This document shows, piece by piece, positions 22,528 to 33,930 of a stretch of 64,000 nt of DNA. The position numbers and the translations under genes are program-made. Location of the stretch: assembly GCA_033032865.1 (NCBI GenBank), contig JAWHQI010000121.1, positions 7,068,001-7,132,000 of the forward strand. The letters run 5' to 3'. The notes below the pieces were generated by a model. It ran no database searches. It worked only from the letters and a program-made list of their open reading frames with translations, and was not told the origin of the DNA. The first letter of the stretch is position 1; each line of letters begins with the position of its first letter. The DNA comes from Dactylorhiza incarnata. Its lineage: Eukaryota > Streptophyta > Magnoliopsida > Asparagales > Orchidaceae.

Positions 22528-23960
22528 CACCCCCAGACTTAACTGTTTGCGCGTCCCGAGCAAACCATCTTTCGCGGACAGGAAAAACCTAAGCTGAAAA
22601 AGAAATAAAAAGCGGAGTACCATGCGAAGTCGCATGCTCAAGCGCGTAGAAATACAGTAGACAAAATTTCTAATTATACATATTAGTTTATAATTTTCTA
22701 GGAGCGTATTTATATATTACGTTTACTCAAAAAGTGAATCACGGTGAATCATAAGGTCATTCATTAGAAGAAAGTAAACTGAACGCTGAGGCGAGCATTG
22801 CCAAAGATCGGGGCTCGGGACAACTCCATTGAAATCCATCAATGTCGGTGACCATAAGCTTGCCCGTTCGCACTCTCTCCACGGCACTGGTTTGACTCAA
22901 ATGCGTGAATCAATAGGACTTTAGGTTTTAAATGGGGCTTGGGTTTAGGTGAGGTAAACAAAGATAAAAATGACGGCTCAGACACTAAACCCAAATGAGC
23001 TAGCACAAAAATTTTCCTCATTCACCACACAAATACGCGGGTACACCACACCCCCAGACTTGGACTTAACAACATGGGTGCGTGCACCGCCTACTCCCAA
23101 ACATAAATCTATACACATATTTTTCATTAAAGCTCATATCTTTTTCTTTTCTTTTCACTTCTTTTCTCTTTCTCATTTTTTTTCTTTCTTATCATATTCA
23201 GCAAATAAACACTAAGACACATCCACAACTTCGCGAACATATCACCACATCAACAACCCAACTCATGAAAATAATAAACAGCTAAAGCTCAGATTTGGGT
23301 GTGCAACTAGGATTGGCATTTAGGCTTTGGTGAAATAAAAGTGGGGCTGAATCAAAGAACGAGTAGGCACAACTGGGCTAGCGAGGATATAGCGGTAGGA
23401 ATAGGCACAAAGGCTCAACCGGGCCAAAATGATGGCCTATATCACATTCACGCAATTGACTAACCGTATACCCATGCTTCAAGAATCTCTTGGGGCAAGT
23501 TCTAGCCACCGAGAAAGATAGTCCTTCCTCCCGACTCGAGCAATATGCGTCTAGCGAACGTCTACACACATTCCTATGCTACCGTCTGATTCACACCGGA
23601 TTCACCAATTTTGAGTAGAGTAAACAATATTTACACCAATAGAAAAATATAAACTAAAAGCATAAAAAGAAATTGAATCTACACGAATTTCTACGAGACA
23701 TGAGCACTCGACTAGGAGCACTACAGGAGTCAACATTTTACTCCGCCTCATAATCCTAAGCCAGCAAAATGATTTCCCAAATCACACAAAAAGACAAATT
23801 CAACTCGCGACATGCCAACGGCTAAGCGCGCGCTCAAGTGGGTGCTGTGGTGTGCAATGAACATAAACAAAATATTTTAAATGAAATCTTCTAGTATGCA
23901 GTGCAATAGTGCACGTGAGCGGGTAAACAAAACTACTCTCCCCCAGACTTAAACTAAACA
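22528..23960 (-). other. Conserved non-coding 3' internal block of H with three PPT-like motifs
   Basis: No supportable gene. AAGTCTGGGGG on the minus strand occurs at 22540-22530 (the PPT next to the LTR), 23061-23051 and 23950-23940. A perfect dyad CATGCGA-AG-TCGCATG lies at 22621-22636, a pyrimidine tract on the plus strand near 23135-23190, and a 34-base box at 23495-23528. Elements G and F share the same order and spacing. Confidence 0.75.
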
Positions 23961-24257
23961 ATCCGCATAATATATGACAGGAAAATCAAAATAGGGCTAG
24001 GGGAAGAGAGTACCCAATGCTCAGCAAGTGAGCATACCAGAAGATTGGCGTGTAAGCTACAATGAGCCACGGCATCCGCCATCCAGAAAAGATACCTGCA
24101 CGGGTCAGCTCCGCAAAACGAAAGAAAAAGAAAAAAAGATAAACTACAATAAACTATAGCTAACTAAACAGGATTGAATAAAATAAAATGCAAAAAAGAA
24201 AGATAACTACTGGGGTTATTGTCATCCCAGCACGACTTATTTAAAAACATAACAGTT

Positions 24258-25388
24258 CTAGCTAATGGGTGTATGAAAAAGAAAATGAACAGGTAACTGT
24301 TCTAATACGCGTATCGGTAGCGGGTACCGATATGGAGACAGAACAGTCACCCCTCTACATAAATAATAATACCTGCTCCTCACAGGTAGAGGGTAGAGAA
24401 TGTAAGTGGAGGAGGAAATATCCTCACTCAACTCACCAAAAACATCCTTGCCCAGCAAGGTATCATCTCCATGAAGGTGGCAGGAGGAGAAGGAAATGAA
24501 TGAGGCTTCCTCTATGGAGGAGGGGTCAACCTCCTCACAGATGAGGGTACACTCATCATTGACTTGGGCAATATGCACCAAATCCTCCTGGGGTACCTGT
24601 GAAGACTCAACCTTCACAGTCTCGGATGAAGAGGGGGGATCGAGAAATAAACAAGACGAAGAACATAAATAATCAAAAATCGGGGGAGTGATCCCGGTCT
24701 CACTCCCAATAGGATCCAAGGATAGATCGCTATCATCATCGTAAGTATCATGGCGAGGAGAACCCAAGAACTCAAGGGCCTCAGTGGTGGTTTGGACCTC
24801 CTCGTCCCATGAAGAAGTGCAAACCTCCTCATCAGAGAGAGTATCCTCCTCAACCCACTTTGGAGCATCCTCCGAGTCCGAAGCATCACCCCACTCCTTT
24901 ACTTTGATAGGATCAAAAAGAATGTGTGTAGAAAAATCTTGCAAAGAAACTGGAGGAACACAAAGATTTGGTTCCTCCGCAAAAAGATCTGCTAAAGCCT
25001 CCCCAATGGAAAGAATACTTTCCTCATCATACTTAGGTGCATCTAGGATCTCCCATTCCTCTCCTTGTTGGCTAACAGATGAGTGATCATCATCACTAGG
25101 AGTGAAGCCATACACAGGGAGTGAGGAGTCCACGCACGAGACAAGCTCAGGGGTATAGGGCACAATTGCCTCCATGGGTAAAGAATGAGCGATAGGGACA
25201 ATGTTGCCATGAGTGGAGGAGCAGCGGTCAGGCTTGAAAATACTAGGACAGTCCTTCAATTCATGACCCTCTCCTCGACACAACAGGCAAACAACGTTCC
25301 TACACTGCCTAGCATTTAACTCATTCATTTGGTCCATATAATAAACCATCATGTCATTAGAGCTAGGCGAGATATCCCATGACGACAT
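24258..25388 (-). CDS. H-encoded acidic CCHC protein, unknown family
   Basis: The likely start is the ATG at 25388 (MSSWDISPSSNDMM); an upstream in-frame ATG at 25448 adds 20 residues. It has about 376 residues, uninterrupted. A zinc knuckle CLLCRGEGHELKDC (C-X2-C-X4-H-X4-C) lies near residues 34-47 from the second start. The rest is strongly acidic and Ser-rich (DDDHSS, SDSEDAPKWVEED, YDDDSDLSLD). No gag capsid domain or protease is visible. It is the only coding frame of H and sits directly downstream of the primer site. RNA binding is inferred from the knuckle only; I do not recognise the family. Confidence 0.6.
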   Translation of the reverse strand: MSSWDISPSSNDMMVYYMDQMNELNARQCRNVVCLLCRGEGHELKDCPSIFKPDRCSSTHGNIVPIAHSLPMEAIVPYTPELVSCVDSSLPVYGFTPSDDDHSSVSQQGEEWEILDAPKYDEESILSIGEALADLFAEEPNLCVPPVSLQDFSTHILFDPIKVKEWGDASDSEDAPKWVEEDTLSDEEVCTSSWDEEVQTTTEALEFLGSPRHDTYDDDSDLSLDPIGSETGITPPIFDYLCSSSCLFLDPPSSSETVKVESSQVPQEDLVHIAQVNDECTLICEEVDPSSIEEASFISFSSCHLHGDDTLLGKDVFGELSEDISSSTYILYPLPVRSRYYYLCRGVTVLSPYRYPLPIRVLEQLPVHFLFHTPIS

Positions 25389-25618
25389 GTTCAAAATATT
25401 AAAGCAAATATAAAGAGACGGAAATTCTTTGCAGGAAAATCTACACAAACTAGTAAAACTCCTTGAATGAAACTTGCCTAAAACTTTAAAATAGGAGAGA
25501 AAGGAATAATAACAAACAATAGATAATTAAAAGGCGAACAAAAATAATAAAGCGGCTATACACACTGGAAGAACTACTATCTCTTGTCTCCCTCTACAGA
25601 AAACTCACACGTCTGTGT

Positions 25619-25636
25619 TCCCCGGCAACGGCGCCA
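25619..25636 (-). other. Primer binding site, tRNA-Asp type (H)
   Basis: The minus strand reads TGGCGCCGTTGCCGGGGA, six bases from the LTR. This is the Athila-type primer site. Confidence 0.9.
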
Positions 25637-25642
25637 AAAACT

Positions 25643-27151
25643 TGATGCGATAATTTCGGCAAGTGCACCGGTCGCGCAAGTAATAATAATGGGGAAAATC
25701 CCCAAGTGTCGGTCTCTTGAGGAACACAGTAAGGTGGAGTTAACTTTCAAGGAAGGACTTGAGATCGAAGTCCTTTAGGTCGAATGGATTGCGAGAGAGT
25801 TGGGTTGGCTTTTGGAAAATAAAATAAAACAACTACAACTACTCCTATGCAATGCCGCTATGCAATGCTTCGCTTGGCGGGATGGGGACTAGGCAGGCCT
25901 TGAGCGCACTGCGTCGCAAGGGCGGATGGACGAGTAGGCAAGCGGAATCGAACAATGCAGGCCTTGAGCGCGCTGCTTCGTTAGGCGGGATGGAATACGG
26001 TTCGCGATGCCACACTTCGGTAGGCGGATGGACGAGTAGGCTAACGGAATGAGGGTCGCAAGCACCTCTTCGACAAGCACGCCACTAGCAATTGCTAGTG
26101 CGGCACCGGGCACGGTGGTGAAGTGGAAAATGGATGGGGGTGCACCTCATTAACACATATGAACTAAATAATTCCATAAACATGAAATAAACAATAATAC
26201 ACATAGTTCATAGCATTCATCATCTAAATATAGAGATTACAAACAACTACAACCACACAAGTAGAAGAAAAAGGCAAGAGATACGACCGAATCCGGAGTC
26301 TCGTTGTAGATTCACGGTAGGAATCGTCGGGTTGTCAATCTACGTCCTAGCTCGGTCCCAACTGCGTCCGGGGTAGAGGAGGGCTGTCACACCTCCTAAT
26401 GGACCCGTCTTCTCCAGCGCCTTACCATCCGGCCACGTCTAATGCGAAGAACTCCTTACTTGGCGATGAAGATGCGTGGAATCTCCTCCTTGAAGCTCTT
26501 GGATGATGGAGGAGCCTAGGGGCGGAGAACCAGTGGAAATGGGCGGAACGGCGGACTGGCGGAAGAAAAATGGAGCGATCCCGACCTAATTTGCGAGCAG
26601 GTCGATTTATAGGCGCTGGAATAAACAGTGCACACGGTCAGTGGCGCACGACCAGTGGTCGTGCGCACTAGAATCCTGTGATCGTGCGCTCTGCCTGGAC
26701 GGAGCCTGCAAGGTCAGAAATTATAAAATACAATGTTCGCACGACCAGTGGCGCACGACCAGTGGTCGTGCGCACTATCGTAAGTGGTCATGCGATAAGC
26801 AAGATAGAACTCATAAAAAGGGTGTTAATTGCGCACGATCAGTGGCGCACGACCAGTGGTCGTGCGCAATAGAACCAGTGATCGTGCACAGTGTTCCTGT
26901 ACAGAATTGTACCGGGAACACCTGCACGACTCCTGTTCCAGCATACAACACTAATCAAACCACTGAAAGTGACGCTTAACATGCAAGAAAACTAATAACC
27001 AAGATAAACAAGAATTAACACCAAAATGGGCCTAAAAGTGCACTTAGCATGGAATGACAAATATGAATGAAAACATGTCTAAAGTGAAGTGCATAGACTA
27101 GAAAATCGGCCCAGATGAGTCCATAAATGTGTATATAATTGGGACTCATCA
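25643..27151 (-). repeat. 5' LTR of H
   Basis: 1509 bp, with TGATGCG start and GGGACTCATCA end. It is followed by TSD AGGGC and the rest of the T LTR. Confidence 0.92.
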
Positions 27152-27156
27152 AGGGC

Positions 27157-27455
27157 TCCTCCCACTCGCTCGGCGAGTGGGAGAGTTCTCCCACTCAACC
27201 GGCGAGTGGGAGGGTTCCTCCCACTCGCTTGGTGAGTGGGAGGGCCGCTCCCACTCGCCCGGCGAGTGGGAGGGTCCCTCCCACTCGCCCGGGTGAGTGG
27301 GAGAGATCCTCCCACTCCTCCCGTAAAGGTTCTCTTTTTGCCTTGATCGGTTTCAACCATCTCCACGCGGTCATTCTATCCGTCTCGGCCACCCTTACTG
27401 TCTTCACTTCATCTGGGTCGGGCCGCACGGACTCGAGAAATATGAGGGTTGTACA
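27157..27455 (-). repeat. 5' LTR of T, right half
   Basis: It resumes the CCCACTCGC/GCGAGTGGG hairpin array after the H TSD. It ends GGGTTGTACA, like 13364, and is followed by TSD CTATC. Confidence 0.9.
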
Positions 27456-27460
27456 CTATC

Positions 27461-27891
27461 GCCTTTTGAGTTCTTCTAATTCTTGACAGCCAGTCTTCTA
27501 CCTCTGTTGGGGACTCAGATCCCGAGAAGGTTGGAGGGTTAAAGATCAGGAAGTGCTTTAATTGCTGGTCACGCGCTCATCCCGCAACTAGTTGCTCTAC
27601 TCGACGTTCCACCCTTAGCTCCACCGCAGGTTCCACTGCAGCCAATGCCACAGGGGTCTCCACCCTCGGTTCCACCGCAGGTTCCACTGCAGCCATAGTC
27701 TCCGGGGCCACATCCGGAGTAGGCAAAGTAGACTTTATAAGCCTTTGAGGTTGAGTGTTGATCATCGCGAAGACAACTTCTGCGGCTAATCTGATCATCT
27801 CAGCCGAAGGAGTGGTCACTGGCACCTCAACCGACCCACTACTTTCAGCGGTGTTACGGGGTCGAGACTGCCCCGCAGCACTTCTAGTCAC
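27461..27891 (-). pseudogene. Gypsy B gag, N-terminal part
   Basis: The minus-strand frame (27891-27577) reads MTRSAAGQSRPRN-like at the start, but with GTG (27889-27891) preceded at once by TAG, so the original ATG is lost or lies elsewhere. A repeated AVEPAVE/RVE segment follows, typical of the variable gag N-terminus. A stop near 27577 precedes the sequence that joins the gag core across element T. Confidence 0.65.
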
Positions 27892-28103
27892 CTATAATCA
27901 TGCAAGGCACAATTTAGTGACCGAAAACATAGCAAACATCAATTATGGAAGGCTCAGGTTCCGCAAACAAGTATGTTTTTCCATTTCTAAGTGGACATTC
28001 TTATTAGTTTTTTGTCGTTTTAGGTGAATGCACAACCCGGGCACACCACCCCTTAAAAGGAATTCAGCCTCAAATTCTTTAAACTACGGATCGACGCCCT
28101 AAG

Positions 28104-28113
28104 TCTGATACCA
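28104..28113 (-). other. Primer binding site, iMet type (gypsy B)
   Basis: The minus strand reads TGGTATCAGA three bases after the LTR end. Between it and gag (27892-28103) I see no gene. Confidence 0.8.
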
Positions 28114-28116
28114 AAT

Positions 28117-28166
28117 TGTAACACCATGCCAGTACAAATAATATAACAGTAGGTCTGGCCGGGGCC
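28117..28166 (-). repeat. 5' LTR of gypsy B, terminal 50 bp
   Basis: Opens TGTAACACCATGCCAG, collinear with 5847. Interrupted by G at 28167; the LTR resumes at 36793. Confidence 0.9.
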
Positions 28167-29677
28167 TGATGCGCTATTTCGGCACTGCTAATTAGCAAGC
28201 ACGAAATGCGATATGACGACAGTGTACTGGTCGCTCAAGTAATAAAATAGGGAGGAACTCCCCGGATATCGTTCTCAAAAGACCGCAAGTTGGGTAGCAC
28301 GATTCGCTCAAACCAGGAAATCAGTTAAAAGGATTAATAAGTAACAAAGGGGGGTTGTGACTTGGGTTCCTACGCTATTGCAGAATGAAGAGAGATGCGG
28401 GTCGAAAAGCACCGCTTCGCAACGTGTGGGTGAGTGCAGCGGCCGCGATGCCGCGCTTCGGTAAGCGGGTGGAGTGGCCACAGTGCGGGGTTCGTGAGGG
28501 TCGTACTTACCTCTTCGCAAACATCACCACTAGCAATCGCTAGGTGGCTTCACACACAAACGACCTAGGCTATCACAACAACAAAAGGGGCTATTCAAGC
28601 CACCACATCAATATTGCACATGAACACAAGCAATAATCCTTAAGATTAACTTAACAAGCATTCATACAACACATAAACAAAGTACAAGCATCAAGGGTTA
28701 TAAAGGACCACAAAGAAGATGTCACCGCGTCTTGGGTTCTAGGCCAGAATGAGAGGTTGTCGGGCTCTCTCCGAGCTCGGCCCTCAGATAGCGTGCCAAC
28801 TCGAAGGAGGCTGTCACCGCTCCAACGATCTTCAGCGCTTCTATGGTCTCCTTGGCGAGGAATGCTTGAGCTAGTGGCGGAGGAAGCTTGCACACGCTCC
28901 CGGATGGAGGAATGATGAAGGAGATCACCGGAGATGGTCTCCTCTTGCCTCCTGCAGTGGAAAGGGCGAAACTTGCGGGATTCCAGGCTTTTCCCGCTAG
29001 GGGGAACGGAGCTCTCCAATGGCAGCAGCATTTCCTTCTTTAAATACTAAACAAGCAGAGTTTTGGTCACGCACGGTCGAACGCACGACCGTGCATTGCC
29101 CGTGCGTTAATAAATGATAAAAACTGGCATGAAGACGAAGCTGCGCCTCCCGTGCGATTTGCTCACGCACGGGCAAATCCGCCCGTGCGTCAAAACGCAC
29201 GAGTAAAGTCGAAAACGGCTAAAATAAGGAAAAACAGGAGACCGTGCGATTTACTCACGCGTGGGCGATTCCGCCCGTGCGTCAAAACGCATGACTAAAC
29301 TCAGAAAGCTTGTTTTCTACCCAGATGAGAGCGCACGACCGCAATAGACCATGTGTCAAGGAGAAATGCACGACCGTGCGTTGCACACAGTCATGTTTTC
29401 TGGGAGAAAACAGGATACAAGATAATCCGGTCACCTGCATACAAGATAATCTAGCTGGGAATACACCTCCAGCACCAGATAAACATAAAGAAAGGGAAGA
29501 GGAGCACCATGTGCTTACCCCCAATAACAAGGGGCGCAATTGCACACCGAAACAGGCCTAATAGTGCACCTAGCAAGGAATAGCAAATATGAATGAAAAC
29601 ATGCCTAAAGTGTGGTGCATAGACTAGATAATCGGCCCAAATGAGTACATAAATATATATATAAATGGGACTCATCA
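28167..29677 (-). repeat. 3' LTR of G
   Basis: TGATGCGCTATTTCGGC start, GGGACTCATCA end. About the same length and layout as the H LTR, but diverged in sequence apart from the ends. Confidence 0.92.
29035..29290 (-). promoter_or_regulatory. G LTR U3: dyad array with 6-base spacers and weak TATA
   Basis: GCACGGTCG-N6-CGACCGTGC at 29071-29094 is perfect. ACGCACGGGC-N6-GCCCGTGCGT at 29165-29190 is perfect. A third with two mismatches is at 29257-29282. Downstream on the minus strand is TAGTATTTAAAG (about 29049-29038), a weak TATA. The right LTR copy (36180-36410) is more degenerate. Confidence 0.6.
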
Positions 29678-31513
29678 CACCCCCAAACTTAACCATTTGC
29701 ACGTCTCGGGCAAACTACTCAGCTCTCCTGTCGGAACAATTGGATGTTAGCGTAAGTTTGAGCGGTAGAGACCTATGCGAAGTCACATGCGCACGTGCAT
29801 AGAAATTCAATAGAACAGAATTAAACTCAAGATTATATCCAACTATTTCTAGAACAGTAGTTTGAAATTTACTTTACTTGGATGGTGAATCCTGGTGAAT
29901 CTTTCGGTCGCGCAAAAGGGAAAATAGCGCGACTAATGAGTAGAGTTTTACTCGAATCGAAGCTCGGGACAAACTCCTAAGAAATCCATCAAAGTCGGTG
30001 TCCATAGGCTTGCACGTTCGCACTCTCTCTACTGTATGAGACGACTCGTATCTAAAATCAGTAGGACTTATGGGTTAGGATTGGGCTTAGGTTGAGTATA
30101 GGCTAGGTAAGTAGAAGGACGACGGGAATCGCATTCAACACAACCTGAGCACTCAAGAGAAGTACAATCACCAATACAATATTTTCAAAAATTACACAAC
30201 ACCCCCAGACTTCAACTGAACGCAAGGCGCATGCTAAGCCAAATATAAATTGAATTTGCCAAGAGAATATTATTTTTGCACAACTTTTTTTCTTTTCTTT
30301 TCTTTCTTTTCTTTTCCTTTCTCTTTTCGACAAAATAACAATTTTAAGCACAATAAAATGGCTCATTTAGCTAAATCAAAGCTGCCATACACAACACAGA
30401 TGACATCAAATGCGATCGAAAAGGAAATTTCTTTCAGCTCAAAGGTTGGTGTGAAAATAGGTTCGGCCGTATGGCTTTGGTTAAATTATAGTGGAGCTAA
30501 ACAAGGAGGAACGGTAGGCTCAAGTGGGCTTGCAACGGTGATTACGTAGGTAAGGATTTCAAAAGCACAACCGGATCAAGAAATGGCCTATATCATATTT
30601 TATGACGAGTACTTCAACGCAATCGCTTGGAGAGTCGCCTAGTGCAAGTTCTAGCCACCGAGAAAGGTTGTCCTTCCTTCTGACCCTAGTAATAAGCTAC
30701 TACTAGTCTAGCTACACTCGTCCTTATGCTACCGTTGGATTCACCGGATTCACCACTAAAGTAAAATGATTTGCAGCTACTATAATAGAAATAATTAAAT
30801 TATAACTCTGAATTTTATTCTACTCTAATTGAATTTCTAGGCGTGACGGGACAACTTGACTAGAGCACTACTCGAGTCAACATTTTTCTCTACTCCTCAC
30901 TCATACGCTAATAATCCAATTCTTACGAGCGGGGAACCTCGCAGCGATACCCAATAAGTATGCGTGATCAAGTGCGTGTGAACTAGGTGCAAGTGTATGC
31001 AATGTGTGCAACAATATATAAATCCTAACTCGACACATTCTAACCTGACATGCAAAGTGTGTGCACGTGCACCGATCACTCTCTCCCCCAGACTTGATCA
31101 AAACTAACTAGAATAAACAATTCAAACATAAGTAAGAGAGGGGTAGAGTTGACCTATGCTCATAAAAGAGCATGCCAGAAGTGTGGTAGTTCAATCATTC
31201 AAATTTTTCATCCTTTCCTCATCCTCCACAAGAGAGCATCCGCCTACGATGTTAGCAAAACAGAAATAACAGTACATAAACGGAATTAAAAAGCAAACGG
31301 AACCAGGTGGTTCCCATGGGTTGTCTCCCAAGAAGCCCTTTCGTTTAACGTCCATTAAGGTGGACCAAATACCTGTATTAAAGTTTGAAAGCAGCAGTTA
31401 AAGAGATTGTTCCATGCTAAAATAAAAATGACCAACACAACAAAGTGACAAAATAGAGCACAAAATCAGACCGAATAAGCAGCACAATCATAACCCCGAG
31501 ACCCCATCACGCA
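29678..31513 (-). other. Conserved non-coding 3' internal block of G
   Basis: No supportable gene in 1.8 kb. PPT-like motifs on the minus strand lie at 29690-29680, 30212-30202 and 31095-31085. A near-dyad TATGCGA-AG-TCACATG is at 29774-29789, a long pyrimidine run on the plus strand at about 30283-30328, and the 34-base box at 30644-30677. Near 31319-31368 is a segment I associate with the 3' side of Athila internal regions. Confidence 0.7.
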
Positions 31514-33820
31514 TCAGCTGTATGCTAATCTGTGGTGGTTATCCACAGCTACGCGAGATGGGAAAGAGGTGAAGGATTTAGGGCCCAAGGAGGATGTCTC
31601 CCCCTTGCCCCTAACCTCTTCCTTCTCGCGCCAGAGGTCAACAGAGCGTGCTTCACGCAGCAATTTTTCTTGCCTCAGCTCCATAGTTGGAGAGCGCCAA
31701 CGTTGATAACTGGCAGAATTTCCCGCCTTGGTGGTGGGTGGCTTCACTTCCGTTGCCGCCGTGGCAACCGGATCAGCCCAATGGACCTGCTTAAAATGAT
31801 TACATTTGTTACTTTGACTCGGGCAAAATTTCATAAGGCGCTTTGTTCCGCCTTCTCCCTCGTCATTCAATATTCTAGTCTCAGTGTTGTCTCTTGCCTC
31901 CTTCCTTTCTTCCTTCACAACTTGCAACTTCTCTTCTTTCTTTGCTCCTTCTGGCGATTCTGTTCTTTTCTCGGCTTCTACATCACCAGATGGTTCATCA
32001 GTAAAAACAAGGGGGGAGTGGATTACTGCTTCTGATACAATCTTGGGGCAAGTGGAGGGCGTCAACTTACAGGTTAAGACAACACACCCCTTAGAAAAGT
32101 CTAAGGTGGCACCGCACTCTTTTAAGAACGGTACTCCCAAGATGGGAATGGATTTATTCAGACTTGGTCCCAAAACTTGGAAGTCGGCAACTACTACCGT
32201 CCCTTCAATTGTAACTTCCACATTCCTGACTTCTATCTCAGCCTTAACTACAGTCCCATTAGCAAGCACAAGTGATTTCCATTCATCCGTATTCATATTA
32301 AGTTGCAGTTTAGCAACATCCTGCAAGGCGAGGACGTTGCGAGATGAACCGGAATCACATAGGGCTGCCGTTTCAATATTGTTAATGGAGCATGAGACTA
32401 CCAACTCACTTAGTTCACCCACTCCCGCGTCGGAGAGACTCTTCCCTTGGTTAATAGGATTTTTTTCTGTATTACTGGGAAGGGTCCCTTGTGCACGCTC
32501 GGTTAGCACTTGAGCCAGTTGACCCACTTGCGTCTCCAAGTTACGCATGGACGCGGTTTGGTTCACCATATTAGCATTGGCGACTTCCATAAACCTCTCC
32601 ATCAACTCTTCCAAATTACTTTTCTTAGGGACCGGAGCACCTTGATTATAACCCGGCTGAGGCGGCCTTGTTTGACTTCCGGACGCTTGAGCATCGTTTT
32701 GATGTTGGCCCAGTTGCCATCGTTGGCCTGCAGCATTTTGGTTCCATGAAAAATTGGGTTGATTTTTCACACCCGGATTATAAGCATTTCCGTAGGGTGC
32801 CCCCCAAGCTTGATTTCCAATGAAATTTACAGATTCATTTAAACTAAGCTGAGAGAATTCACCTGATTGCCCGCTACATGGGCACTCGTATGAGTAGTGA
32901 CCATAGCCTCCACATCCTTCACATGTAATGTTAGACGCGGGCGCAGCAACGGGAGGTAGTGAATCCACCACGAATAGTCCCCGAGCGCTTCTAGGCGCAT
33001 TTCTCCCCACAGTCCAGAATGTGTTGTGGGACGCGGTGTCCTGCAGAATTCTGAGAGCTTCCCCGGGCGTGTGGTTCATCAAGGTTCCTCCTGCAGCAGC
33101 GTCAATCATCTCTCGATGGTTGGGCTCAATGGCGAAGTAGAAGGTCTCCACGATGTTCCACGGCTGGAGCTTGTGATTTGGGCATTTGCGCAGGAGGTCA
33201 CTAAGACGCTCCCAAGCTTCTGCAAGGGTTTCCTGCTCAGCTTGCCGGAAGGTGGCGATCTCACGCCGAAGGCTCACAATCTTGTCCACTGGGTGGAATT
33301 TGGCGAGAAATTTGGACGCGAGCACATCCCAAGTTGCAGCAGTTCCTGGAGGGATAGAATGGAGCCACACCTTGGCTTTGTCACGCAATGAGAATGGAAA
33401 CAGTCTCAACTTGACTGTTTCGTCAGTGATTCCAACATAACGGAACGTACCGCAAATGTTGGCGAACTCTGCCAAGTGAAGATGTGGGTCTTCACTGGAC
33501 ATCCCAGAGAACTGTGCATTGTTACGGATGATGTTCAGGATGGCAGGCTTGATTTCGAACTGGTTGTTCATGATGTTAGGCCCAAATCCTGGATACACAC
33601 TCCCAGCTGTAGGAGTGGTGTAGTCTCTCATGGTCCTAGGTCTCGGCCTGACCACTACATTCTCGTCAGCTACCTGACCCACGACCGGTACATTTCCCAC
33701 TCCAGGTTCAGCCGGATTTCCATTAACATCCATGGTGGTAGCAGCACGGAGACGCGCCCGCAGGGTACGCTCTATTTTAGGGTCAAATGTTGCGCACTCA
33801 CCATGATCTCTTCTATGCAT
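31514..33820 (-). CDS. G gag-protease polyprotein, Athila type, intact frame
   Basis: 768 codons without a stop, start ATG at 33820 (a second ATG at residue 30 is possible). Gag core about residues 85-265 (FPFSLRDKAKVWLHSIPPGT, FLAKFHPVDK, ETFYFAIEPNHREMIDAAAGG). Zinc knuckle CEGCGGYGHYSYEC at 300-313 binds RNA. The Athila-typical AYNPGVKNQPNFSW lies at 346-359. Aspartic protease has ALCDSGSSRNVLA near 487-499 and ILGVPFLKECG at 560-570. The last 150 residues are charged and unassigned. Gag would build particles; with no RT or integrase the element would need them from a relative. Confidence 0.88.
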   Translation of the reverse strand: MHRRDHGECATFDPKIERTLRARLRAATTMDVNGNPAEPGVGNVPVVGQVADENVVVRPRPRTMRDYTTPTAGSVYPGFGPNIMNNQFEIKPAILNIIRNNAQFSGMSSEDPHLHLAEFANICGTFRYVGITDETVKLRLFPFSLRDKAKVWLHSIPPGTAATWDVLASKFLAKFHPVDKIVSLRREIATFRQAEQETLAEAWERLSDLLRKCPNHKLQPWNIVETFYFAIEPNHREMIDAAAGGTLMNHTPGEALRILQDTASHNTFWTVGRNAPRSARGLFVVDSLPPVAAPASNITCEGCGGYGHYSYECPCSGQSGEFSQLSLNESVNFIGNQAWGAPYGNAYNPGVKNQPNFSWNQNAAGQRWQLGQHQNDAQASGSQTRPPQPGYNQGAPVPKKSNLEELMERFMEVANANMVNQTASMRNLETQVGQLAQVLTERAQGTLPSNTEKNPINQGKSLSDAGVGELSELVVSCSINNIETAALCDSGSSRNVLALQDVAKLQLNMNTDEWKSLVLANGTVVKAEIEVRNVEVTIEGTVVVADFQVLGPSLNKSIPILGVPFLKECGATLDFSKGCVVLTCKLTPSTCPKIVSEAVIHSPLVFTDEPSGDVEAEKRTESPEGAKKEEKLQVVKEERKEARDNTETRILNDEGEGGTKRLMKFCPSQSNKCNHFKQVHWADPVATAATEVKPPTTKAGNSASYQRWRSPTMELRQEKLLREARSVDLWREKEEVRGKGETSSLGPKSFTSFPSRVAVDNHHRLAYS

Positions 33821-33906
33821 ACACCATTTTCATCACAAAAAGAAGATAATAAAAAAAAGACCTTAAAATGAATTTCCAAAGAAAAACAAATCATACACGC
33901 TTGTAG

Positions 33907-33924
33907 TCCCCGACAACGGCGCCA
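33907..33924 (-). other. Primer binding site, tRNA-Asp type (G)
   Basis: The minus strand reads TGGCGCCGTTGTCGGGGA, six bases from the LTR. One base differs from the H site. Confidence 0.9.
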
Positions 33925-33930
33925 AAAACT

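Larger units (their letters stand above)
21017..27151 (-). mobile_element. H, non-autonomous Athila-like element
   Basis: A perfect TSD AGGGC lies at 21012-21016 and 27152-27156, with TGATG...CATCA ends (one end altered to CTTCA). The LTRs are 1511 and 1509 bp. The tRNA-Asp primer site is at 25619-25636 and the PPT at 22528-22540. Only one protein frame (24258-25388) lies inside 3.1 kb of internal DNA, with no protease, RT or integrase. It resembles TR-GAG-type dependants, but its protein is not a normal gag. Confidence 0.9.
12442..27455 (-). mobile_element. T, Tat-like gypsy element with gag-protease and an antisense gene pair, no RT or integrase
   Basis: A perfect TSD CTATC lies at 12437-12441 and 27456-27460. 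The LTRs (in element sense TGTACAACC...GGTTTCAACA) are at 12442-13364 and 20360-27455, the latter split by element H. Gag (20304-18787) and protease (18790-18226) read on the minus strand. Then come two tandem-repeat regions, and on the plus strand two spliced accessory ORFs. No RT, RNase H or integrase motif is present between 18226 and 13365. Antisense extra ORFs and tandem repeats near the 3' LTR are known for Tat elements. Confidence 0.88.

Noticed and set aside
29310..30549. Small frames of 83-99 codons in the G LTR and 3' internal block
   Set aside because: Not conserved as protein between G, F and H although the DNA is; the conservation looks non-coding.
31532..32749. Plus-strand frames of 167, 209 and 79 codons
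   Set aside because: Shadows of the G gag-protease on the other strand.
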